Of a DNA stretch of 64,000 nt, positions 1 through 12,984 are shown in pieces. Under the pieces are notes generated by a model. That model was not told the origin of the DNA and ran no database searches. It was given only the letters and a program-made list of their open reading frames with translations. A program made the translations under genes and the position numbers. The DNA lies in NCBI GenBank assembly GCA_029953675.1, contig JAMWBK010000001.1, positions 471,001 to 535,000 on the forward strand, given 5' to 3'. Within the stretch, counting starts at the first letter, position 1, and every line of letters starts with the position of its first letter. The stretch is from Rhodosorus marinus (lineage: Eukaryota; Rhodophyta; Stylonematophyceae; Stylonematales; Stylonemataceae).

Positions 1-202
1 TTTTCTCACCGAGCGTGGATGGTCAGAGCCGTTGCCGTCACATGCTGGTATTAAGCCAGGCAGGGAGAGAGGGAGGAGAGGAAAGTTATCAATTCGTGAG
101 GGCGAGGTTGAGAGAATCGGATGTCTGAGGGGGGGAGGGGTTATCAGCTTTGTTTATCTTTTTTGCAATCTTTTGTTTTGATCTGCTGTTTGAATTGACG
201 AG

Positions 203-2094
<1,892 letters not shown>

Positions 2095-2432
2095 ATTCGT
2101 AGAAATCTTGTCGGACTCTCATCTCTTTGGATGCTGAGGAGGAACTAGACCTCCTTTTTTTGACCTTCAGAAGCTAGGTTCTTGGGGCTGTTTTTTTTCC
2201 GCGGTTAGTATGTAGAGGAAGTGAAGAATCTTTTTTTGCAGGAAACATGAACCGATTATTTTGACGGTAGGATCGGAAGGTGCGAGTGAATCTTATCGCT
2301 TCAGCAGACACGAATCCTCCGCAGCATGGAAAAACGAGAAGGTCTGAGTTCCAGATCGGTATCTGCCCCTTTTAACAGATTCGAACCTTCGAAACTTTGT
2401 CAGTAGTTACATTAAGTTAGAAAGCTCGGGTT
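2095..2432. other. Convergent 3' spacer
   Basis: Space between the converging adenosylhomocysteinase and membrane-protein genes. It holds T-rich tracts at about 2153-2240 that suit 3'-UTR and poly(A) functions. I see no gene. Confidence 0.5.
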
Positions 2433-4773
2433 CTATCTGTCAAACATCGGGTCGTCGGAGTGAACTGAAGACATGTCACTGCCTCCTTCGACGGGATGCA
2501 ATTCCACCTCCTGAGTTCGTCTGAGCCACTGTTCAGTCCTCTCATTCTTGCGCCGCTGCTTCAATTTCTTGTAGCCGAGGATAGACAAGAGGATCATTGC
2601 CGCGAGACATACCAGACCGACGACAATTTCGGCCGTGAGCTTCATAATATCGGCGGCATCTCTATCCAGGTCCACACCAGTACCGGCTTCAACTGACAAG
2701 TGCTCCAAAACAGGCTTTGCGTCGGTTGGCAGAATATCGAATAGAATATGGTCCTTGCTCCGTAGAACATCCAGTTGATCCTTTGCTCGGTCAACATCTT
2801 CCTTGTTTACCGGAAACTTGACCCTGCAATGGAGAAGGCAAATTTTCCAAATACGATTAGTGTGAATTTGAGCCGAAGGGCCAGAAGTTTTCCAGCACTT
2901 ACTCAACAACATTTTCCTCACTCAGACGAGCTCGAAGCAAATCTCGGTCACAGAAAACCAGGTCAGCGACCACGTCACCGACATAGTCAACCAGTTGAGA
3001 CCTCTCATCGTTGACAAGTTCCGTTCTCACTTTGCAGACAATCTGCTTGTAGCCGGGATGAATAGGTTTCAAAGCGAGTTCAGAATTCGGCGACGTGACG
3101 ATCTCGAATTCACCAAGACCTTCCAAAGTTGACCTAGCAAGTTCAGAATATTGTAGTTCAGGAGCCAAGCGTTCCACAGCATTAGCACGCCGTACTTCGC
3201 TCACCTGTACGTCAGCACCTCCCCGCTATTTTGATCAACTGATATTGACGTCAAGGATTTTGGAGCTTTACCAACCTCGACCTGCACACGTTGAACGCAA
3301 AATCAGCAGTTAGCATTTCTGAGGAGCCTTGGCTTCGAGACTAGAAACCACGGAAGGCTGGAGGAGACTAGCACTACCTCTTCGCCTCTCGATGAATATG
3401 CTCTCAGAAACCTCCCAGGTTCGTCAACCATGTACAAAATCCCCACGCTACTGAACATAATCTGCCTGCCAGTGCCGGTCAGAACCTGCCGCCATAGAAC
3501 CTTTCCCCGACGGTTGAGCTTTGCCATGGACGTCCTACCACCACCCGAATACATTGTAATTGGGAACATGTTCGAGTCAATCGTGAGGCCATAAGCGCTC
3601 ATCTCTCGTCCAGAGCTAGAGTCTGCTACCTACACGCCCGAGACAAAAAGGTCAAGAAACAGCAACCGATTTCAGTACAGAAGCCTCCAGCTTCCTTTCC
3701 CAAGCCGAGAAAAGCAATGGCTTGACTGTAACTGCGAACCTCGCTGTCAACAAGCAAGTATTTGTAGGCAGTCGAAATCTTCTTAATCCGTAATTTGAAG
3801 GTCTTTTCAGCTCTGTTGTTCTCCTGACTTAAAACGAAAACGTCTCCATTGGCATCGGCTTCTGCAAACTCAGGAACAACCTGCTCAGATGGGTAAGAAG
3901 GTTCAGACTTGGCCTCATCCTGCTCAGTCAACGCTGTTTCCGCTGTCGAAGGACTAAAGTCGTGAGGCTCACATGAGGTTGTCCAAATGTTGTGCTCCAT
4001 TCAACCTCCAAGTTTCTGGACTGCATCTTGCGTATGATGATGCCTTTGTCCTCATCCACGCTCCAACCAACGGTGAAGAGATGACTGTCTGTGAAGACGA
4101 GTTTTCTTATGGCCTCTCGCTCTGCAGCCATCGAACAAAGAAAAGCACGAGGTCAGTCAGTCTCGAATCGGATCCGGAGTAACTAGGATATAAGGCCGCC
4201 GGCAATGGAGCAGAGCAAACCACTAGGGGGTGCCTCAAATGACTTGTACAAGGCAAACGTCCGGCGGTTGAGCGTCAGAACGACCACGCGTCTTTTCTTG
4301 ATCGTCGCGTCTTTCTGGACAAGGCCAGTTTCAGAATAGCCAGCCAGGTATATAAAATGAGGGTGTGCAACTATCTCAGTGAGTTCGTCGTCTCCGTCTC
4401 CTCCGTCAACAAATACTCTCTCGCCAATGGTTTTGAGATCGGGAGATACCTAAGTTGCCGGCGGAAGTGAACACGTGTAGACACAGTCAGAGGAGAAACT
4501 AGAATATTTCTATGATATCCTAGAGTAGCTCTAGCCCAGGCTGCGATTCAATATTCTATTGATTCTCACCGTCGCAGCGAAAAATTCCCTCCCGGAATTC
4601 TTCGACCTGACCGTTCCCGCAATAAAAATCTCTCCATTGTCCAGAACTGCACGATTCACCAACACCGGGCCAACATCTTTGCCATCCGGGGGGATCTTCA
4701 CCGCCCTCACCCAGGTCAACCAAAAGACAATACAAAAGACAAACCGAATACGCGAATCCTTCCTCACCTCCAT
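2433..4773 (-). CDS. Type I membrane protein with beta-propeller-like repeats
   Basis: Multi-exon gene of unknown function. The chosen ATG (4773) opens a signal peptide (MEVRKDSRIRFVFCIVFWLT...A), and the first exon runs to 4570. Further exon-like stretches lie at about 4449-4220, 4131-3960, 3900-3760, 3600-3375, 3204-2903 and 2823-2433; the last junction (2903/2823) is in phase. Recurrent blade-like motifs are visible (NGEIFIAGTV, PHFIYLAGYSE, DSHLFTVGWS, NGDVFVLSQ), as in bacterial SBBP or PQQ-type propellers. One transmembrane helix (about EIVVGLVCLAAMILLSILGY) precedes a basic cytosolic tail ending DDPMFDR. The topology would be a large lumenal or extracellular part with a short tail. The middle exon joins, including a possible 10-nt exon near 3270, are unresolved. 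No named family is claimed. Confidence 0.6.
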
Positions 4774-5330
4774 AACCCACACGCATCTACAGACCCGCCA
4801 ACCATAGAAACAGATCTCCACACAGAAAACGAATCCAACTCCCTTGTCAGACCTCACATGCTTGACACCTCAAACGCCAGAGACAAAATCGATAATCCAT
4901 CATCAACTGCTCCCTGCTCGCTTTCACCCGGACGAACAACTTGCCAACCAAGCACCTCAAGAGTCTGCACTTATTCCTCGCTAGTATACCCAAATCATCA
5001 ACTGCTTCCTCCTTGCCGAGCGAACCCAAACAAGCTACTGACAAAACGTTCAGATATCTCGGAAGACCTCGTGTACAGACCGACTGTGCCGTTTCAGGCT
5101 TCAGTACAGATTAGATTATTGCTAACGATGACAAGGTTGTTTGGATTGAAGGCCACGAAGAGGCATCATCCAAAAACAGAAACGATCTTCAGGCTCTTCG
5201 ACTGATCTCTATTCAACCTTGCTCCTCTAAAAGTGCGTCGCAACTCTTATCGCGCGCAACCGAAATTCTTCTTTATACATGAAAAAAACTGCACCAGCCC
5301 AAAACACCCAAAAACGCACGCTCATATAAC
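4774..5330. other. Upstream spacer of the membrane-protein gene
   Basis: The plus strand has an open stretch at 4858-5205, but its composition is Ser/Pro/Thr-rich and it matches nothing I know. I do not call a gene here. Confidence 0.4.
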
Positions 5331-5334
5331 AACG

Positions 5335-6400
5335 GCGTAACCCTGAAGCTCAACCCACCCTCTTCGCACTTCGCGAAGGCGAACTAGCCACTCCCTCAAA
5401 ATAGGTTTTTTTCAAGGGCAGCCCTCCATGAAGCTTTAATTTCCGCTTCTTTGTTCTACAATCACGAGCAAACCCTGAAGTATGATTCGCCCCAGGTCGT
5501 CGTGTTTCTATTGACCGAATTACCCTGAATACTTGTTTCATCTTATCGATGAACTTTTCCAGAACAAAATCGCACAATGAAGTAGTAAGTTGTAGCCAAC
5601 GCGTGAGAACAACACTAGTTTGTTTTTTTTCTTCATTGCACCTCCTAGGGGGTCAGCCGTGGATGAAAGAACAACTACTGAATGAGTGATTCCCTTCCAA
5701 CCTCCACCAGCATCTCCATCCCGGAGCCTACTTCAAAAGAAACAATGTTTGAGTAGTAAATTCAAAGTACGGCCTTCCCACCCTGAACTTTCACATCCAT
5801 GTTGGAAGTAGAAAACCGACAAGTCCTGAAGCATTGGTTAGGGCGACCCTTTCCGGTATTGACCAATTATCCCTGATATATTACTCCGAGTGACACTGTG
5901 CTAGGAATTACGGACTGATCCCTGTGGCGTTCCAACGCTGCTTTATGTTGTTGGACGCGCGTCATCAGCATCTTGTTTCTCGCTTCTCAGGATAGTTAGG
6001 CTCTGAATAAATGGATGATGATGATGATCCTAAATGAATAGCGTAACATATACCTCCCACCCTGAATCATCGTTTTTGTTAGTCCTAGAATCGCGACAAG
6101 GAGCTTGGATGACGGTTGGTATTGACAGACTACCCCTGATGTATTGTTTTGGGTGACATTGTGCTCGTAATTACCAAGTGATTCTGAGTCGGTAGCACCG
6201 GACATACCTCCCCTTGAACTGTCGTTTGCGATAGTACTAGAATGCGCGACAATCCCTGAAGCAGATGCGCTCGTCAGTATCGACAGACGGTACCCCTGAG
6301 GTGTTGCACTGGATTATGCTCACATTCGCAACTACCCTGAAGTGGGATTTCATTAAGATCTAGTTGTTCCGATAAGAACATGTAATCCCTGAAGTGATTT
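5335..6400. repeat. Degenerate minisatellite built on CCCTGAAG
   Basis: The core CCCTGA(A/T/G) recurs at 5341, 5473, 5523, 5781, 5824 (one base off), 5871, 5920, 6060, 6134, 6211 (one base off), 6254, 6294, 6335 and 6388, usually 40-50 nt apart and often preceded by TTA, CAAT or CTA. Three higher-order units of about 150 nt are recognisable at about 5774-5925, 6052-6200 and 6204-6350. Each contains blocks resembling ATTGACAGACTACCCCTGAT and GTGACATTGTGCTCGTAATTAC. Units one and two are separated by about 125 nt that hold a dispersed motif (5987-6013) and a short TGA/GAT run. Confidence 0.75.
5987..6011 (+). repeat. Dispersed 25-nt motif, copy 1
   Basis: TCTCAGGATAGTTAGGCTCT followed by GAATA, matching 32698-32722 at 21 of 25 positions. 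It sits in the spacer between two minisatellite units. Confidence 0.55.
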
Positions 6401-6693
6401 TTGAGGTGCTGAAAGTGATCGAAAATGTTTTGGAGAAAGGGAAATCATTGGGTGGCCGAGAGACGGAGGTGACGCACTTGGTTTGAGGATGATCCTTGGA
6501 ACTGGACGAAGATTGACCGACCGTGGGTACGGTGGAGGGTAGACGAGGCTTCTGGATTCTGTGCAAAGGTCTTTGAAGTGTTCGGATAACATTTTTTCAT
6601 CTCAACACTGGCGTTTTCATTCGCCTTGTGGTGGTGGAGGGGCGGGGTGGAAGGGCCGCCGTGTGGTTGTCGGTGTGTTCATGGGTGCATGAT

Positions 6694-7623
6694 ATGGAAC
6701 CAGAACTGTCTGTCTTGAGGAAGAAGCAGATCGGGAAAAGTGATGTGGCGGATCAATTGCGAAAGTTTCTTCGTGGGAAAGATGGGTAAGGGACAGGCTG
6801 GGCGGATAATACTTGAGCTTGGATTGGCTGGGTCTGAGGTGTTTAGAGTCCTGGAAGGGATCCTCTTGCTGAATTGCAATAACCTTCCTCTCTGAAATAT
6901 TGAATAGAACCGAAAATGATACGGATCTCTCCCGAAATATTTCAAAGCTTTTGGCAGCCCTTGAAGGTGAGCTTCGTTTCCGCTGCCCCCAGCACTGCTC
7001 GGTTGAATTGATCACATTGTCTTCTTGTTCTCCCATAAATCAGCTGAGGACGACGAAACAACCCCAACAGCTGTATGCTCGGATGAGCTAGCATGGCAAG
7101 ATCCAAAAGTACCAGCAAATGAACAGAGCATCCGGGAAAGCGGCAACGTAGATCGAGAGAAGACTGATGATGATCTCGAGGATGACAATGAGGATCAGGC
7201 AGAAAAATCCTCGGGGAAGGGTCGAACGAAACCGAAGAAGAAAGGATCGAAACTGGAGAAATTGAAGGGCTCAGACAAAGAAGGTACTGGTACCAAAACT
7301 GCTCTTGAATCCAAACCTTCAGCCAAGCTGCAGGTAGACGGTGTCGAGAACGTAGCAAAAAGGGAGTCAAAGAAGAACACTCCTAGTAAGAAGAAGAAAC
7401 GCTCGGAGGGTGAGCCAGTCCACCCGCACTGTAGAGACAGAAGATGCTACTTACCGAGAAACTCGTCAAATTCACCGAAACAGATAGTATGAAGAAGAAA
7501 AAGAAGGAGAAACGTACACCGAAGAAGGACACGGACAAGGAAGCTAAGTTAAAGAGGAGAAAGTCTTCTTCATTGAAGGACGGAGATGATACGTCAAAGA
7601 AAACGAAGAGAAAATCGATGTAG
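6694..7623 (+). CDS. Lysine-rich, probably nucleolar protein
   Basis: The ATG at 6694 opens MEPELSVLRKKQIGKSD. Exon 1 (6694-6785) joins 6908-6966 and then 7044 in phase, giving an N-terminal segment with LSRNISKLLAALEG followed by an acidic stretch (about DDDLEDDNEDQAE). Long Lys-rich runs such as KPKKKGSKLEKLKG and TPSKKKKR follow. A last exon ends at the TAG at 7621-7623 with KEKRTPKKDTDKEAKLKRR and TKKTKRKSM-like sequence. The join between about 7410 and 7488 is not settled because the simplest donor and acceptor differ in phase. Alternating acidic and KKxK tracts are typical of nucleolar or ribosome-biogenesis proteins; no family is recognised. Confidence 0.6.
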
Positions 7624-8102
7624 GACAGAGGCAAGGATGCGAACCAACCTTTGATTTTTGTGCTGAGAAAAACGAAACCGAGCGAAGTGGGTGGAGATAG
7701 CGCGACATGTTCTGTATTGGAGTTGGGGACTTTGCAGGCTTGCGACTGCGTACGCTATGCGTGGATCAATCTTCAATCTAGGCAATGTTTTTGGGGGCTA
7801 CGGACGACGCACCTGTCTGCAGTAACCACGGTTACTGTTTGCGAGCTGACTTGACTCGTTCTCGGACTCAGACAAGTGGATAGCTCGTGGGGTATTTATT
7901 CTTTGTAGATCTCGTTGGCGACCAGCCTGTGAATCAATTGTGGATAGGCAGTGCTTTCGAAGCCAGACTGGGGGGTTATTGAGCCCTTCACATGTCAGCC
8001 TTATTCAAGCAGAAGAGTAATTAGGCCGTTTCCGGGGCTTGATTGCCGTTATCCTCCGTTGTATTTGTTGAAGGATCATGCTGATGCTTGTTAGAGATTT
8101 TG
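7624..8102. other. Convergent 3' spacer
   Basis: About 480 nt between the 3' ends of the Lys-rich gene and the lumen-protein gene. I see no coding pattern, RNA gene or repeat. Confidence 0.4.
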
Positions 8103-8853
8103 TCATTCCGATTTTTTCTTCCTCTCGTAAGTGAAGGCTGTTGACCAAGGAACTCCACTGCGCGATAGGAAACAGTTGAGATTTTTGATGAGATCGGAAA
8201 GCCTACGGTTTTTCAGATGAAGCATCTTGTAAACGATCAAGACTGTACCTATCGCGAACTTTGGCCATAACTTGTGTAGGAGATATTGGAGAGGTGAAGG
8301 ACTCGCGCGGATACCCTTCACCGATAAAAACTGGGTTCCACGAGATTTAGCACACGATCAATTGGGAAGGTGGGACAAAAGAAAGAGCGTTAAAACTGAG
8401 AACAGATCTTGGATGTACAATTCACTTGCAAACTTCAATCAACCGCACCTTTCCGTCCATCGATAAAAGCGTAAGCCTTTTCGTACAGCGCACCAACGAA
8501 CTCGACCCTCTCCACCTTTCCATCAGCAAGCGCTTTGTAAAACTCCTTCAGAGACATACTCTCATCCTCAGCAAGAGCGGGTGCCTGAACGTCGGATCGC
8601 GGCGTACGGTTTTTGTTCCAAAAGCATGCATTCTTAGGATCCCATTCTTACACCTGTTCGAAACCTGGAAAAGCATCGTTCGTAATCTCACCTTGAAGAC
8701 CAAGAAGGGCGAAACCAGGACGAGTGATCGTATAAACTCCCTCCGACCAACGTTCGTTTCTGGAGGTTCAGACCTCATACAACATCCTCGGCAACTTGGT
8801 TTCCTCCCAGAGGCTGATCTGGATACCGCCAAGACAAACGATAAATTGTTCAT
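8103..8853 (-). CDS. Thylakoid-lumen protein precursor with twin-arginine signal
   Basis: Four exons join in phase on the minus strand: 8853-8692, 8584-8449, 8330-8249 and 8157-8103, giving 144 aa. The N-terminus is a Ser/Arg/Cys-rich transit-like segment followed by GRREFIRSLVLVSPFLVF, a twin-arginine motif plus hydrophobic core, and then APALA before EDES, a typical thylakoid processing site. The mature part reads MSLKEFYKALADGKVERVEF, AYAFIDG, IGEGYPRE and SPTQVMAKVRD, ending GVPWSTAFTYERKKKSE. The K-E-F-x-x-A-L-x-x-G-K-V-x-x-V-x-F pattern recalls the N-terminal non-catalytic domain of FtsH and small plastid proteins resembling it. Function is unknown. This gene is the clearest evidence that the organism has a plastid. 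Confidence 0.75.
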
Positions 8854-9238
8854 GGTGAATACTACCTACCTCCTCAAAAACGGATCGCAAGCTGATTTTG
8901 ATTCCAGAACTTTGAAATAGCTCGTCAATACCTTTCAACAAAGCAATTACAAAGAGCCGGTCTGCCATCCGCGACCAGATGTCCTGCCCAACCCTCTGGC
9001 CTTTCAGTTTCTCAGACCTCTAGCAATGTAGATCGTGGGAGTCGATCTCTGGAAATAAGGACTAGCTATTTCATCTCTCCTAATCTCATTAGAACCATAG
9101 TGGATAGTGTATATATTAGAGCGCTAACGAGTACGGAAGGTTGCTCGTTGATCACTAGCAGGATCCATACGGACTCTCAAGGACAATCTGTCCAAACAAT
9201 AGTCCGTTTTTATTGGTAAATTATCACGTCTCATATGT
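8854..9238. other. Spacer, possibly retroelement flank
   Basis: The minus strand has an open frame at 8968-8768 overlapping the lumen-gene start, with no independent support. AT-rich sequence at 9100-9120 lies just upstream of the reverse-transcriptase relic and could be retrotransposon flank, but no LTR pair was found. Confidence 0.3.
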
Positions 9239-9754
9239 GAAAACCGGGAAAATTACTGTGAACAAAACCCTGAAGACTATGACGAAAAATTGGAGGAACC
9301 CGAAATCAAGAATATGACGAAACTTACACAAAAACGACGGGATGAAACGAAAGATCTGGAGAAACTTTTTATGTCGAAATATGGGGACGTCTTTGCGGAG
9401 GACATAAAGGACCTGCCACCTTGGCGCAATGTCAATTTTAATATCGATTTGAAACCGGGAGCCGAGCCAATTGCCCAAAGAACGTACCGTATGAGTCTTA
9501 CGGATCAACGAGAACTGAAAGCTCAACTGAACGACCTTTTAAGCAAGAACTTGGTACAACCGAGTTCGTCGCCTTTCGCCTCGCCATGCCTTTTCGTCGA
9601 CAAAAAAGATGGTGGTCGGCGATTGTGCATTGATTATCGAAAGCTGAACCAGGCTACAATCCTCAACAAAACAGCACCACCGAGAATTGACGATTGTTTG
9701 GATACACTCGGTAATGCCATGCTGTGTCATGACACGTGTTGCTTTTCAATTTGA
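9239..9754 (+). pseudogene. Ty3/gypsy reverse-transcriptase fragment
   Basis: An open stretch encodes the start of a Ty3/gypsy-type reverse transcriptase: a spacer ([20 protein letters not shown]), then [54 protein letters not shown] and [13 protein letters not shown]. The frame then breaks just before the expected F-S-x-x-D-L motif and the YxDD active site. Neither RNase H nor integrase sequence follows, and no protease or gag precedes. It is a truncated relic that cannot encode an active polymerase. Its flanks show no matching long repeats, so it is probably an old 5'/3'-truncated insertion. Confidence 0.88.
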
Positions 9755-10607
9755 TTGATTGCTTTCGCTGAGGTCACGTAGAAAAGAGTCTCGTTGTTGT
9801 CCCTTCCAGAGGACTGGAGTGCGAGTCAGAATATTTGATGACTATCACTTCGAGCATTGACAATAGCGCTAAGACGTGAGCGGTTTCAACAGGCGCAGGT
9901 TTCACATCTGGGATGCACCTTCCCCCGCTAAAGGCGCTCGGATCGAAAGTGATCGAGTCAAGGAACCTGAAGTGAAGGTGGTCGTGACCCACCGCGTCGT
10001 GTTCTAGAGACGCAAAATCGCCTCTGGTCTACTGGACGACGGCAATACCGTCCGTGATCTTTGACTAGCAAGCAACCTGTGAATGAGCTCCGGCTATCTA
10101 GTCGCGGCAAAACGATTGGATGGACTTTCGGGAACTGATCAAACAACTTCTTGACATGAAAGAGTGTTTGACTTCATACTCGTCAGCGACATCATTTACT
10201 TTCGTATGTCGATCTGCGCCAGTCCTTGCGGTATGTATGTACTCGCTCTGTGGACTTGCCTGCTACCATATTATACAGTTCGGCGGAAACTCGATCAAGT
10301 TCGATTGAATTTTGAGAAGTCTCAAACCATCTTCCGCGCAAGAACCACCTGTCCGCGGTTGAGGAGCAGTTGCCAAGCCACTTTCGAAACAGTAGGCGTC
10401 ACATCTCAAACCTCTGAGAGAAAACAGCTCTGCTGAGGATATATAGAGTGGAGATGGGGGTTTGCCTAAGTGAAAAATACTATGGTTGGCTTAGTCATTC
10501 AGCGCTTCATCCTGTTTAGCTCCAGCCATTCGGTCGCCTGTTCCGGAACCCTTGCAATGACAAAAGTGGAAAAGCGTGAGGAAACGCCTACGTCGAAAAG
10601 GGAAGTC
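9755..10607. other. Spacer downstream of the retroelement relic
   Basis: Short open frames on both strands (for example 9774-9992 minus and 10164-10436 plus) match nothing I recognise and overlap each other. Some may be decayed retroelement sequence. No gene is called. Confidence 0.35.
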
Positions 10608-12984
10608 TTACTGCGTCTCAAACCTTCTCAGAATCTTCTCAGCCAATCGCCCAAGGTCGTTGTCTACACTCTTCATTGTCGCAAAGGTGAGGCATTTTCG
10701 GGAGGCTTGCTTGTTGCCGCTTCTCGGGGGTACATTCTCATCTCCAAGGAAAAAGGGCTAAACGAAACAAAAAAAATGTAGGAAGCGAACGTCAGCATCA
10801 CAGTGTGTTCCAAAACTCTTCAGGAATGCTGGGTGTGCCCGTACCATTTTGCCGAAGTCCTCGTTCCCAACACCTATGATCACAATACTTATCGGCAACG
10901 GACTGACAGTGTGCACGAGCTTTGACATGAAAGTCTCCCCATCACTTAGAACACCATCGCTTATGATGGTAAGCACCATGTACTGGACCCTCTGAACTCC
11001 GGATTCCATCATTCGACTCAATATGGTAGATGACGTGTCAAGAACCTAATAGAGCACGGGACAAACATCAGAAGATTCGATCTCCAACTTTGCAAAGAAT
11101 TCATCCCGCTGAACCAGTAGCTGCCGATGAAACGACCACTCACGTCTGAAAAGATCGTCGGACCATGCAGCTGAGCATTTGCCACTGACGACTTGTAGGC
11201 ATTGACCAAACCATCCACTCCCTGAACCATGTACCGCTCGGGGACACCGCTCAATGCAAAGCAGTGTGATAAATTATTGTGTGGGGGTATCTTCGCTCCG
11301 AACCCGTACGCCGGAATATAGTCCGTACTGCAAAGAGGGAGCGCAATGTTTCCAATAGTTCGCATCACCGCCTCGTACACGTTTGGTACGCCGGGCACAA
11401 GACTATGCAAGGAACCTTGACGACGGAAGAATTCGACAGGCAATGAGGTTGAAAAGCCCGTCAGAATGATTCAAGCGGAGATTTTCGAATAAGGGGATCG
11501 AATGATCACGCACCTCTTTGGTTTGGATCACCGTTCGATGCTGTGAAGTCCACAGCCATCATCAAATTGAGCTCAATTTCTCCTCGACAAAGACGATCCG
11601 TAAACGATGGTTCGTAGTTTTGAGTGATGGGCCCGAAGAGAAGCCTCCCACCCGGGCTCAGCGACAGCGGAGCTGTGTTATACACCGGTTGGATAAGATG
11701 CTGCATTGTAGAGAAAACACCGCCAATTGTGGTATCTCCCTTTTGTACGCAGAGATAGATCAACCTCTGATCGTTTCCACGATTCAATCGGGCTGAATTG
11801 ACCACGACTTCGAACTCCCCAGCACAGTTGAACCCGCTGCTTTCTAATTCGCCTTCCGCCTGTTCGCCGCTAGGAGGCAGTTGTTCTGAAGAAGGACGCA
11901 TTGGATCGGACATAAACACCTGCTCCGGAGGGCATACGAGATTGTGAGCGGCTCGAGACTCTACACATGGAAGCGTAAGTTCTTCGCTGCAATACCTCAG
12001 TGTAAAAGTCAAGATTGGTCAAGGCACCCGCACTTGCTGATGCAGCTTCTGTGCCCGGCTGAATCTCGTTCAAGTCCGGACTGCGGTAGATGTAGAGCCG
12101 CGGCTCAGTGCTGACAGGTTGCTCTGGCTCATTCGGGCGACTCCTTCTGTGGAAGAGGTTCTTCTTTGGTTTCCTGGAGGTTTTGATCCGCAGGATGCAG
12201 AGAAGCGACTTTTAGTCATTGAACTGGTTCAAGTCTAGGCAAATTTGGAGGAACAATGCTTGAAGTGTCGTACCCGTGAACCAGAGGATCTGAATCTTCT
12301 GGTGTAGGCTCATAGTCTTCATATCGTACCATCATGCGAACCATCCTCCGAGCCGGGTCCACACCAGTAGTCGTGGCAATCAGCACTGTGCCCGGTGACC
12401 GTGGTGATCGCACGTTTACAAGCTGTGCTTTAAACGGGCTTCCCGGTGGTGAAGCGATTACACTATTGTCCAAGAAGCAAAAATTAGGAATAGTCCAGAC
12501 ACGCAAGAAAAGGGGGAAATAAAGCGGCCCCCACAACTCACCTCGCCAAGCGGACGTCTGCAGAACCGATTAGGTTCTGAGGTGACGGCTCTTCCCCATC
12601 GACCCTGCTTTCGAATACGGCAACACGAAGCTCTTGATAGCACTGAAAAATATGATGCACAGCTACAGAACCAGAAAAGTCGGGGTTGGAGCTGGGTGGG
12701 TGAACTTCAGTCCTCCCCACTGCTTTCCAGTCGTGCACGCCGAAGCTTTTCAGATAGACGACAGCGGAAGTCCTCGGAGAATGCCCTTGAAGCCCAATCA
12801 AATCTCGACACAGTATTGTAAGCAGGACTTTCGATCCCTCTTCCTCCTCTTCTGCGGGCTGCCCCAACCCCACTCGATCAGCCTCTAACGGTCGCGACTC
12901 AGCGGCCACGACTCCCTGGGGCGGATTTCCGTACCCGCTATACCCCGGCGCACCACCACCTCCATTAAAAAATCCCGCGTTCAT
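10608..12984 (-). CDS. Copine (C2-C2-VWA calcium-dependent phospholipid-binding protein)
   Basis: Copines bind membranes through two C2 domains and partners through a C-terminal von Willebrand A-like domain. The minus-strand ATG at 12984 opens MNAGFFNGGGGAPGYSGYG, a Gly-rich tail, then a C2A domain (VLLTILCRDLIGLQG ... FESRVDGEEPSPQNLIGSAD). A second exon group lies at about 12470-12220 and C2B at about 12010-11600. The copine signature follows: EPSFTDRLCRGEIELNL then AVDFTASNGDPN, whose DFTASNG is the MIDAS motif. The A domain continues with YGFGAKIPP and VDGLVNAYKSSV, then LTIISDGVLSD and SIVIIGVGNEDF. The last exon ends LAEKILRRFETQ before the TAA at 10608-10610. C2A loop 1 lacks the usual Asp residues (GHSPRTSAVV replaces the SKSDP-type loop), so calcium binding there is doubtful. 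Confidence 0.9.

Noticed and set aside
4858-5205. Plus-strand 115-codon ATG frame.
   Set aside because: Ser/Thr/Pro-rich and unlike any protein; lies in the leader region of the divergent membrane-protein gene.
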